This document shows, piece by piece, positions 1-9,834 of a stretch of 64,000 nt of DNA; position 1 is the stretch's first letter; the number at the start of each line of letters is the position of its first letter. Origin of the DNA: Sporodiniella umbellata (lineage: Eukaryota; Mucoromycota; Mucoromycetes; Mucorales; Rhizopodaceae); the NCBI GenBank assembly GCA_025677835.1, contig JAIXMR010000027.1, positions 124,001-188,000 on the forward strand. Reading direction: 5' to 3'. The translations under genes and the position numbers were made by a program. Below the pieces are notes generated by a model, which worked only from the letters and a program-made list of their open reading frames with translations, was not told where the DNA came from and searched no databases.

Positions 1-109
1 TGATTGTAGCAATCGATTTTGTCTTTTGCTGGTTTTTCTTGATATACAAACTTTTTTTTTTTTAAAAAGTGATAGAACGCTTGATACAAACACATTTTGT
101 TTTTTTAAG

Positions 110-253
110 GGTTCCTTACCGATACTAAAAGTGTCAGCTTTGGATCCACTGCCAGTAGACAATCGACATGTTAGTGTCCTGTTGGTCATATGCGCCCAAC
201 CTTTACAAAAGGACTCCATAGAAAGCAGATATAGACATAAACAAGTTTCATAA
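110..253 (+). CDS. Possible 3'-terminal exon of a gene starting left of the window
   Basis: An open frame follows a plausible acceptor (TTTTTTAAG at 101-109) and runs 47 codons to a TAA at 251-253. The amino-acid composition looks protein-like rather than homopolymer-derived. The reading frame enters from a T-rich stretch resembling an intron, and no start codon or family is visible. I do not recognise the product. It may be the last exon of an upstream gene or a chance open frame. Confidence 0.3.
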   Translation, partial: GSLPILKVSALDPLPVDNRHVSVLLVICAQPLQKDSIESRYRHKQVS

Positions 254-708
254 TCGCGTTTAGTGTTTATGTATTTATTTCATTAATTTTAAATGACGTT
301 TAATTAAGGAGTTATAAAAACATGAAAGAAAATCTCTCTCCTCACTACTGACTCTTTTAATTTTATTACGGAAAGTTATTTGTTCCCTTCTATGGGGAGA
401 AATACATATAAACATACACACACATACATACACACACAATGCTCCCTCGATTGCCTTGAGGAGCTGAAACCTACAAAATACATATATATATGTATATATC
501 TATCTATCGGTGAATCGCCTCTAGAGTTAATATGCCTATATTGACAGCTCTCCTGTGTTCACCCCTGAGCCATCCGATTTGCGCTCTCTTCCGTGTACTC
601 TTTCAAAATGAGATAATCATGATGATCTTTTGTCCACCAAAATATTGATGTAGGTCTATGTATAGTGTCGTCAGGTTTTTAATTCGGACTCCCATCAATA
701 TGAATGGA

Positions 709-739
<31 letters not shown>

Positions 740-1037
740 CAAAACTCTATCTTGTAAATAGCCCAGTAACCTGACTTTTGGCTCTAAACCAGACTGGAGT
801 CTATCTTGATCTAGATTTTGAAACGTGCTTTTGTCACCAGCAGTGTATCTATCGTTACTCATTGAATCTCTTAGTTCTTAGCACAGCACTCTGACAAGCT
901 TTTGTCGTATACATATAGACACAGCCATACAGAGATAGACTCGTTTTTCACAACAACTTCTCTGAAATGGGTTGAGGGATTTAAAACTGACGTGGGCACT
1001 TTTCTTTTTTTTTTTTTTTTTTTTTTTTTTTGCCAAA
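254..1037. other. Intergenic, no gene seen
   Basis: AT-rich spacer with CA/TA microsatellite-like stretches (about 410-510) and two long poly-T runs (about 711-739 and 1003-1031). The second run ends seven bases before the ATG of the next gene, so it lies in its 5' leader. No coding exon or RNA gene could be supported. Confidence 0.5.
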
Positions 1038-1663
1038 ATGACTCTCGGGTTGCTGTCAAGACCTTTAGACTTGATATACTTTATTTATTTCGCTACTCAT
1101 ATTCCAACCACCGTGCTTATAGATTTTCAAGCGTTTTGCCCAACACAATATGTCCCTCAAGTCTTGCTAGATCTCTCCACTTTTTACAAAACAACATACA
1201 AGGATCCCCTCATGGGAAGTACAGAGCCTCTTTATTGGTTTTTAAGTTTTATTGCAGTTGAATTGCTTATTCAGCTACCTTTCTTTTTTGTTGCTTGCTA
1301 TGGACTAATGAAAGGTACAGAAAATCAAAAAGTTTACTTTCTAATGCTGCCCCATAGACTCCAAGTATATACGACTACCACTTGCAGGTATATAGACCAT
1401 ACATGTGCCCATTGGATAGATTTCACTAAATAAAATCCCCTCAAGTTTACGCGGCTCATGTCACCACAACAGTATTGCCTACACTTGCTGAAGTTATGTT
1501 GAATCCAAAGCACCAACTTGCTAAGCAGGAACGTTGGACCTTGTTTGCATTTTACTTTCCTTATTTCATCTTGCCATTGATCATGCTGTTCGATTCCTAT
1601 ACTCAAGTCAACCAACTCATCTCAAGTTCTCAACAAACAAAAAAAGCCTTGAAATCTCAGTAA
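1038..1663 (+). CDS. TMEM97/EXPERA-domain membrane protein (sigma-2 receptor-like)
   Basis: Spliced model: exons 1038-1314, 1358-1387 and 1446-1663, giving 174 residues. The product matches the EXPERA/TMEM97 family: an N-terminal TM segment around FATHIP, a conserved FYKTTYKDPLM stretch, a second TM ending FFFVACYGLMK, then IRLPLAVYAAHVTTTVLPTL and a last TM ending LPLIMLFDSY. Family members are four-TM ER proteins linked to sterol binding and trafficking; the yeast relative is Ema19/YLR050C. The central exon is only 30 nt, but it is needed to restore the conserved IRLP segment and both junctions are phase 1. Each intron has a branch-like CTAAT or CACTAAAT. The start is the first ATG after a poly-T tract. 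Identification is from motif recall and is fairly sure. Confidence 0.8.
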
Positions 1664-1702
1664 CCTTCAAATAAAATGTCTCTCACCCAGGCGAAGAAGT
1701 TT

Positions 1703-1736
<34 letters not shown>

Positions 1737-1844
1737 GGATTCAGTACAACGCCTCAAGACAAAAGAGAATCAAGCGTGTTACACTTTTGATTGCTTTTTT
1801 TTCTTTTTTCTCTTTATTTACTTGAAAGTTTCAATCTAAAAAGA

Positions 1845-2747
1845 ATGGCCAAGATACTGATTACAAATAGAGGAGACATTGCTATTTGCGTTATAGCAGC
1901 TGCTTGGTTATCCTACCGTAGCTCTTTCGATTTGTGATCAACACATTGTCAAAGAACGACAGAAACTATAAAGATAAATTCTTTTAAAAAAGCATCGGAT
2001 GTCATTAAAGTAGCTAAAAGGTAACATCTTTTTAAAAAATGATAAACGTATACACACGCACATACATCGATATCTATGCGTTTTCTTTCTAAAAGCATGT
2101 GTCTCTGTTACTGCCATTCATCCTGGCTATGGCTTTTTGTCCGAATCTTCTGAACTTGCTGATGCATGTACTCAATCTGGATTGACATTCATCGGTCCTT
2201 CAGCTTCATGAACAAGCTAGAGGCTCGAGAAGTGACCGTGAAAGCAGGGCTGCCGCTGATTCCTGGTACCTTTCAATCCTCCTCTAGTGACATGGGCCCA
2301 TTTGCTCAGCACCATGACTACCCAATCCTGTTGAAAGCAAGAGATGGTGGATGAAGAAGAGAAATACGCAGCGTTGGAAACAAGCAAGAGATTCTAGAGG
2401 CTTTCACTCGTTGTAAAAATGAGTCCATCTTGGCTGAACTCGCTGTACCACATGCAAGGCACATTGAGGTTCAGATCGTCGGGGATCGTCACGGAAACTG
2501 TATTTATTGGTTAGAAAGGGACGGTTCGATTCAAAAAAGATATCAAAAGGTATTTGAAGGTAAAAGCCATCAGATCAAGTCAAACATTTATGTTCTTCAG
2601 TAAATACTTTATTGGATAAAGGTAATCTAGTCATTGAACTGAAATCCAATAAAAGTAAGCTTTGAAATCCACATTGGTTCCTTGTTTTTTTTTTGTAGAA
2701 ATAGATGTTTGGGTTTGCTTTTTATTAATAAGGTTGGACTGCTGCTA

Positions 2748-2780
<33 letters not shown>

Positions 2781-2965
2781 AGTTTTCGTATTTTCTTCGT
2801 CCCTTTCTTTCACTCCCATAGGACGAATGGCATGACCATCGGGTACTCTAGGCTCCTCGCCCAAAATAACTATTAAAGAAGCAGGTTGACATGGGTCGAT
2901 GGATCCAATGTTGTGCTTTACCTCTCTTATAAAGAATCCAAGAAGTGGCCACTACAAATGGAGCT
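1845..2965 (+). pseudogene. Decayed biotin-carboxylase-domain gene
   Basis: Pieces of a biotin carboxylase/carbamoyl-phosphate-synthase-like ATP-grasp enzyme occur in the right order but in different frames with stops between them. The ATG at 1845 starts MAKILITNRGDIAI (family: ILIANRGEIA). [16 protein letters not shown] lies near 2110-2160, AREVTVKAGLPLIPGT near 2220-2270, and HIEVQIVGDRHGN followed by ERDGSIQKRYQKV near 2463-2552. A WVDGSNVVL-like remnant lies near 2895-2920. Functional relatives load carboxyl groups on biotin (pyruvate, acyl-CoA or urea carboxylases). No intact frame joins the parts and poly-T runs interrupt them, so I call it a pseudogene. The exact subfamily is unresolved, and remnants may extend to about 3.6 kb. 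Confidence 0.75.
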
Positions 2966-3820
2966 GAAACAATAATCGTTGCTAATCTTTTTTCCTTTAA
3001 TATTGAAAGGACCTAAACAAAAAAAAAAAAAAAAAAGAGATACCTTAAGCCTGCTGGAGATAACTTTCTAGACATGTGCAAAAGACGATTGAAAAAAGTT
3101 TTTTTTTTTTTTTTTTGAGACTTATTTTGCAGGCGCTTTTTTCAGAGACTTGTTTTGCAGGTACTTTTTCGTGAGACTTACTTTGAAGATTTCTGACCAA
3201 TCATGAAAGCCCTAGTATCTGTATCATGGTTTGGCTAGAAGACTCGTTAAAACTTTCTTGGTTTTTTGATTCTGCATTTTTTTTTTTTTTTTTTTTTTTG
3301 TGTTGTGGTAATAGCAGTTCTGAAATTTGGTTGCCACTTGTGCGAAAACATGCTAAAGAAAGCGAATCTTCGTAGACATTAAAAGCTTGTACATGACATT
3401 GCTCTTCCAGCAGGCAAACAAAAAGAAACAATTAAGGCAAATGCTATTCATTTCAACCATCAATTCAGTTATCCTTCCTGCCTGGAAACTTTTGAATCAC
3501 TTGAAGACCAAGATATTCATTTGGAGAGCCACATCTTCACATAAGAACGCGCATCATTAATATCCATATCAACGGTGCTCAAAACATGTTTCCTGTTGAT
3601 TTTTATAACAGCGTTTTGGATATGCCAAACGAAGGCACCCACAAACCCCATAGACGAATCAGTGCCAATAATTAATCCACGTTTGCCTCATTATCTAGTT
3701 TCGAAGCCCATTACAACAATAACACAAAAGCCAATATTATTATTATTATTATTATTATTTTTAATTTGGCCAAAGCACCTGCAAAACAAGTTTATTATTT
3801 ATTTTAACTATTAATTTTAT
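2966..3820. other. Intergenic or continuing relic
   Basis: This stretch contains several poly-A/T runs, a short 28-bp tandem repeat (listed separately), an ATT microsatellite near 3734-3760 and one open frame at 3575-3814 whose product I do not recognise. It may hold further remnants of the biotin-carboxylase gene, but I could not match them to the family. Confidence 0.35.
3117..3190. repeat. 28-bp tandem repeat, about 2.6 copies
   Basis: Units starting GAGACTTATTTTGCAG (3117), GAGACTTGTTTTGCAG (3145) and GAGACTTACTTTGAAG (3173, partial) follow one another with a 28-bp period and a few substitutions. The array lies in non-coding sequence. Confidence 0.7.
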
Positions 3821-4709
3821 TTAACCTCTAACATATTTGATCTTTTGCTTTTTCTGTTTGGCTGGAGGTGTTTGAGGTCCTGGTGCGCCTCCAGGGCTTA
3901 AAGGATTAAAGTTCATATCAGACAAAGCAGGCAATCCCTGTGCTTTTCTTTGTTTGTCTACTTCCTCTAATGTAATAAGGGGAGATGCATAGGTGTCGGG
4001 TACCTTTGTTTCTTTTTGAACACTAGGCATAATCTCGGCAATGGCTGCAAATAGTTGTTTGCGGCTAGTCAGTTTGGTGTTCAAGTAACGCCTTTCTGGC
4101 GTTTTTAATTGTACTCTAACACGTCCTACATTAGCCCAGTCTTTGGGATGGCATTTATTCTAAAATAATCGAGTTAGTAGCCTTTTTCTCGTCATTGCAA
4201 AGTCATCTACCTCATAAACTACAGATAAGCCTAATCGTTGTACAGCCACAGCCATATGATAGGCATGTGGTTCGTTTACTGATTTCTCTTTGGAAATCTT
4301 TCTTCCCTGTTGTGTAGACTTGCTTGAGTCAATATAACATGGATAGACTGTCACCCAGCTTTTTTTTTTTTTTTGGAGGGTAAAGTTATAGAAAGTTTAA
4401 CACGCTGCAATATACTGTCAAAGCTTCTTTTTTTTTTTTTTCTATTTGTTACTCTTTATATTGTTCTGGACGTAATCTGACAACACCTTGTGGTCCAGTG
4501 GCTACAGAAATGTGTTCTTTTTTTGGTTCAGAAGGTTGGAAATTGGAAGACATGCCCTGCATCATTTTTTGTAATCCTGCCATGTCGGGTGTTCCAGCTG
4601 AGGAAGATTCAGGAAGTGGGAAATCCATGTTATCGATATCCATGTCATCTTCTTCATCCAAAAAGACAGGATTCTTTTGTGTTTCTTTCAATTTCTTTAA
4701 CATAGACAT
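3821..4709 (-). CDS. SRP19: Signal recognition particle 19 kDa subunit (SRP19/Sec65)
   Basis: Three exons on the minus strand: 4709-4453, 4358-4211 and 4159-3821, giving 247 residues. The SRP19 core starts at the exon 1/2 junction: DWVTVYPCYID, then GRKISKEKSVNEPHAYHM, and after intron 2 GRVRVQLKTPERR and TSRKQLFAAIAEIMP. The protein binds the S domain of SRP RNA and prepares it for SRP54 in ER targeting. The family core is about 140 residues. Here an acidic/methionine-rich N-terminal arm of about 85 residues precedes it and a Lys/Pro-rich tail follows, as in fungal Sec65. Splice phases are 2 and 0 and all sites are GT-AG. It is divergent from TFB3, with start codons about 170 bp apart. Confidence 0.92.
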
Positions 4710-4879
4710 TTTCGGCTATAAACAAATAGGTAAAGTATTGAAAAAAAAAAAAAACAAAAAAAAACTGAAAATTCGTGACTCCAACTACTGGTTTTGTCTC
4801 TATTTTTTTTTTTTCGGGTTCTGGAAAACGAATAAGTTCATACACCTTTTTTTTTTTTTCTAAAAAAGAATTCAATCTA

Positions 4880-6220
4880 ATGGCCAATACTTTAAGAAGC
4901 CAAACGCTTACTATTGGAAAAACTGGCTCTTCTGTTGTATCATTTCAAGTAAGAAGCTTGGAACTAAAGAGTACCAAGAGAGAGAGACTTAGTTTCTTTT
5001 TTTGTGTATTTGTTTTTGGTTAGGAAGAAGATGCGCAGTGCCCTGTATGCAAAAGTGATAAATATTTGACACCCAATCTCAAATTGCTAGTATCGCCATG
5101 TTTTCATAAAATGTAAACTTTTTTGTAGTCGAATAGAAAAGTACTCAATAGAGTTACTAAGACGTTATATTGCCCTATAGGTGTGAATCATGTATTGACC
5201 GATTGTTCAGTCATGGTCCTGCACCCTGTCCTATTTGTCAACAGGTGTTGAGAAAGAATCAGTTCATGTCACAGATCTTTGAGGATCTTGCTGTAGAGAA
5301 AGAAGTCCGTATTAGAAAAAGAGTAGCCAAAGTGTAAATAGGTGTAGCATTTCCCTAAAGTAGTGTGATATGACTAATGCTTATAGATATTTAGGTTTAA
5401 TAAGAGATCTGAGGATTTTCCGAGTTCGAGGGCTTACAACGACTTTTTAGAGATGGTGGAAGATATGAGTAATAAGAAAGATAAAGGGGCTTTTCCGGTG
5501 CTTTTGTTTTTTAATCACAACCTTCTATTTATATAGCGTTCAACCTAATGAACGAGGTGGATGTGGCGGAAACCGAGGCACGAATTGCAGCCTATGAAAT
5601 GGAAAATAAGGATAGTATTGCAGCCAATCAGGCCAAGAATATGACAGAGCAAAGATTTAGAACATACCAATCTGAATTGGAACAACAAGAAAAAGAACAC
5701 AAAAGAGAAGAATACATGAATCAGTTGGAAGAGGAAAGAAAGACGAAAGAACAAGAGAAGGCTGATCTGATTGCTGAGCTCGCCTCTACCAATAAATCGG
5801 CTGCAGCAATTCTTCAGGCTCGACAAGGAGCGCTCAAAAGACCTTCTTCTAACAACAAATCTAACGGAGATATGAACTCACGGCTGTCTATGCCCTCTTG
5901 GATCACAACAGCTATAGACAATGACGCGGAAATGAGAGATTTGGAAGCAAAGAACTTTGATCCTTTTTCTTTGCAGTACGAATATACCACTGGATTCACC
6001 GTTCAAACAAATTATGTCGATCCGTAAGCGTCTTTGTTTTTAATCATTGCTCCAAAACGAACAAAATACTCATCTATCTTGTTTTCCTCTCTTAAATAGA
6101 TCTGTTGATTATATAAATACTAGTAAACAGACGAGAGCAGGCGGATATCAAGCAAAGTTTGCTCACCAAAGAGCCCTGACATCCGCTTTTACTGGATTGT
6201 TATGTAAACCAATTGAATAA
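4880..6220 (+). CDS. TFB3: TFIIH/CAK assembly subunit TFB3 (MAT1)
   Basis: Six exons: 4880-4948, 5024-5112, 5181-5333, 5395-5468, 5537-6023 and 6100-6220, giving 330 residues (yeast Tfb3 is 321). An N-terminal C3HC4 RING starts at CPVCKSDKYL and continues CFHKMCESC and PCPICQQ. The MAT1 central domain follows (LRKNQF, VEKEVRIRKRV, FPSSRAYNDFLEMVEDM, FNLMNEVDVAETEARI), then a Glu/Lys-rich coiled coil and a C-terminal CDK-activating segment. Tfb3 bridges the Cdk7/cyclin H kinase to core TFIIH in transcription initiation and repair. For intron 3 I chose the acceptor at 5393-5394 rather than an upstream TAG, because only this restores the conserved FNKRSEDFPSSRAYNDF. All phases close. Confidence 0.93.
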
Positions 6221-6288
6221 AATGTAAATAGACTACTTTTGCTTTGCTGTACAGTAAACAACTCTTTTTTTGGAAGGTTTATTGTGTA

Positions 6289-6327
<39 letters not shown>

Positions 6328-8625
6328 AGTCTGGACTTCGACAGGGACGCCTTAAAAGTTATCCTTCTACTAATCGTGTTGCTATAAGACTTTTTTCTCG
6401 GAATAGTGAATATCTCTTACATCATTCGTTCTGTAAAAGTATATATCGCCGCTTCTTAAGCAAAAACTCTTTCAACAACCCTTAGATTTACTGTTGTCAT
6501 CGGGGAGACTGTTCCGATTTGTCTGACTTTATTCAAAACAATATACATAGGAAAATATATACTCTTAGCTTTATTTTATTAAGCCGACTTCAAATAAAAG
6601 ATATTCAAAAGAGGACATTGTTTATTAACAAAAAAGAAAGCTGTAGTTACAAAGCGTATGCCAAAACAGCCCTCTTTTTTGCCTTTGAAAAAAATCGGCG
6701 TATATTCGGAAACGTTCCGTTCTTAGATGACAGTGTTGTTTATTTATCTTTTTTTTTTTTTTTTCTTTTTGACCCCCTCATCTGACAAAATAAAAACCGA
6801 GAAAGTCATCGTACCGTTTTTGTTATTGCTGTTGAAAAATGTGTGTCACATCTAATCAAAGTCGGCTACATGATAGGAGTCCATTACGTTATACTCTATA
6901 GTAAGAATCCTGTAGTGCTAATAAACTGGTTTTTAAATAGACGGAAAATCCAGCTCTTTATGTTGGTACGATATAATGTAGGATCATTCGTGTTTTATAC
7001 TTTTTCAAACACTATAGATACAAGTCATATTTGTTGTTGTTTTTTAATTAAATCTTTGAGCAAATCAGAACTTAATAATTGATTTATATAGTAAAACGGA
7101 TGATTCTAGCCTGGTTATATAGAAAAGATTATAGGAGTAACCTGCACATCTTAAAGCGGAAGATGGTTTTATAAGAGTGAATATATATATAGTCTCGCCA
7201 TCTTTTTATCTTGCTTTCCATTTAACTTGCTATTTATAAAAAAAGAGATGAGCGTAGTAAGTCGGCAGCTTTATTTTTCAAGTATTATTTAGAACGTTTT
7301 CTCTAGAAAAAAATGTATGTCAACTGACACTCAGTTAATTCAGTGACAGTTCGTTGTTATTATTTGCAAGAATTTGTGATTTTAAAAAAAAAAATAGTGT
7401 TTATATTTAGTAAAATAAAAAAGCTATGAAGCGGACTGGGATCTTTTTACTTTGCTTACGAGTAATGTGTGTTCTATCTGGTAAGCTGTATCAGATTTTT
7501 TTTATGAGGATCTTTGTAATCGATCAACAAGTAAAAGCATACGTGTGTTTCCCTTTTAATAAAACCGATATATATGGCATTTTTTAATAGTATATACTGC
7601 AGAAGTATGCTGAGTAATATAGATTAGGTACGTATAGACTAGATAGACGATAGGCTCTCTGTACAAAAAAAAAAAGTGATGTAACCCAAACTGTCTAAAT
7701 TTCAAGCTGAGTTAAATGTAGTGAAAATCAAAGATTATTTGCTTTTGTTCACGTTGCTGGTAATCTTCAAGTAGATGAATAAAATTAAAAAAAAATTTGG
7801 TCTTGATAATTTCTTGTTTTTTTTAAAGAAGACGGATTTTTCCTGAAGAGAATCTGGAAGAAAATTAAAGAAAAGGAGGGGGAGGGATAGTAATAGACAA
7901 TCTCCTCTTTAAAAGAAAAAAAAATAGTGAGCTAGACCTGTCAAGACTCTATTTGTCAAAAATGTATAAATGGATGAAAGCAAGAGACTGGGTGGAGCCA
8001 CAACGTACTACATAGAATAAACGCGTTCTATTTTTTTTTTAGAGTCATTAGATAAATTCAGAGGGTTCCTTTTTTTCTGACTTGGCAATTGGCAGAAGAG
8101 GCTAAATAACCCATGGTATTAGCTCTTAGGGGGGATAAAGCAATGAGTGCCGTTTCTGATGGCCTTTCCTATTTGATTAAGGCTTTCTCTCCAAAAAATC
8201 TCTGGGTATTTCTTTGGCTTTATTCCTCGTTTTTGAGAAATGGAAAAACATAAATAAATGAACGCCTTTAATCCGTAGCCTGAAAATGGTTGCACACATT
8301 GACACTGTGTTACTGTAACAGTCAACTGAAATGTTCACACAAACACACGCACACATACACAAGGCTTCCTTTTTTTTTTTTGGTTTTACTCAAAGGCAAC
8401 TAGTCTGTAGATATAATTTTTGGAATTGAAAACAAATAAAGTAGATCCGTTTAAAGAAATTGCTACACAGATATAAAGGGCTTTTTCTTGCACACGCAAA
8501 AAAGAATTTTTTTTCGGGGATGCTTCCGATTTTTCCGCCAGTTAATAACTAATCCCACTTTTTTTTTTTTTTTTTTTCCTTTTTTCTGTTTTTCTTTTTC
8601 CTTTTTACATTTATTTATACCACCA
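6221..8625. other. Gene-poor intergenic region, about 2.4 kb
   Basis: AT-rich sequence with poly-A/T runs (about 6294-6326 and 6750-6764). A stop-free stretch without ATG at about 6330-6487, following a good acceptor (AAACAG), has a basic/serine composition like a mitochondrial presequence, but I cannot extend it. Longer chance ORFs at 6519-6785 and 6843-7082 match no family I know. Nothing here is supported as a gene. Confidence 0.45.
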
Positions 8626-9672
8626 ATGGAAAGCTTTCAAAAATTCGCCAAAAAAGAAAGTTTTGTGTTAGAAAAAGGGTAAGTAATAATAAAGATACAA
8701 AGAGCACACGTTTTCTAATGAAATACCAAAGCTATAAAAAGGCCACCAAAAAACTAAGTCAGTTATTTCAAATACCCAAAGAAGAGAAAAAGGGCCTATT
8801 TGCCAAAATGTTAAAAAAAATGAAGCCTTCTGCCAAAAGTATATAAACAAATTAGGCAAAATTTTGGGAGACAAAAAGTACTAATAAAATGATTTTGTTT
8901 AGCCTCTGCACAGTCAAATAGAGACATGTCAAAAAACGATAATAAACTATGCACTCCTGCAACTAATATTCCTATTCATCAGCATATATTGAATGATCAG
9001 CATACAACACCATTATCTCAAATCAAACATACACAAAGCCAGCATTCCATATTACCATCTTCTCAAATGAACAAATCATCTTCTAGCATCACAAAACAAC
9101 AGTCATATTATAAAAGCAATTCTGCATCAAAACCCCTTCCCATTTTTCCTTTTGAAAAGGAAAAAGACCAAACAGAATGGGTATCATTACTGTTCAACAG
9201 TCATCTATTCAAGCCGTCTGAATCCAATCAATTAGCCTGCGATGTCACTTTACCCAGTCAGGAATTTAAACCAAATCAGCCTTATAGACTAGGAAAATTG
9301 AGCGAGCCTCCTATTTCTAATAATCTACAGCCAACATGCCGTTCCATCAAACCAAGCGGTCCAAATAACTCTTTTGACGAACAGCACCCGGGTCGGATAA
9401 CGCCTGTACCTAAAGAACGTGATGAAGTTCAAGAAAAACTTGCCATTGCTGCTGCAAAAAGAAACGCAATAAAACAAGCTCGATTGAAAGAACAAATGGA
9501 CTTGGCTTGGTTAGAAACAGTTGAAATGATGAGGGACGTTCAGAGATCTCATTCAAACCTGAGTAATGGTTTGCTATACCAAAAATTAAGAATGAATGCT
9601 GGGTCTCCAGAGTCTAGTAAAGGTCATGCGCAACCTACTATTGTTCAACAGCCAGATATACTAATATGGTAA
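8626..9672 (+). CDS. Uncharacterised Ser/Gln-rich protein, 309 residues
   Basis: Three exons: 8626-8678, 8732-8838 and 8903-9672. Only this arrangement keeps the frame: phase 2 at the first junction (GG plus C) and phase 1 at the second (A plus CC). The first intron has a CTAATG branch. The N-terminus is short and basic (MESFQKFAKKESF, then GYKKATKKLSQLF and KKGLFAKMLKKMKP). The large last exon encodes a low-complexity, mostly disordered region and then a predicted helical stretch near the end (KERDEVQEKLAIAAAKRNAI). I do not recognise a domain. GPI1 follows about 160 bp downstream on the same strand. The basic N-terminus and helix could be a binding module, but that is a guess. Confidence 0.6.
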
Positions 9673-9834
9673 AAAAAAAAAAACGAGAAGGGGGAGAGGA
9701 AGGGGGCCCTCTTTTCTCATATCATTTCATTTCCACGTTTATATCTCCTCCCTTCCCACATCCCCTTATTAATTCTCAGTGCCAAAATAATAAACTCCCC
9801 GCACATACATTTTTTTTTTTTTCGAATGTTGTAA

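Noticed and set aside
902..1261. ORFs built on poly-T/poly-A tracts (also at 2682-2876, 4498-4863, 5545-5826 and 45390-45587)
   Set aside because: Their proteins are runs of Phe or Lys from homopolymers, or antisense shadows of real exons; no domain or splice support.
2515..2535. tRNA T-loop-like GGTTCGATTC
   Set aside because: It lies inside the biotin-carboxylase relic and no cloverleaf can be formed around it.
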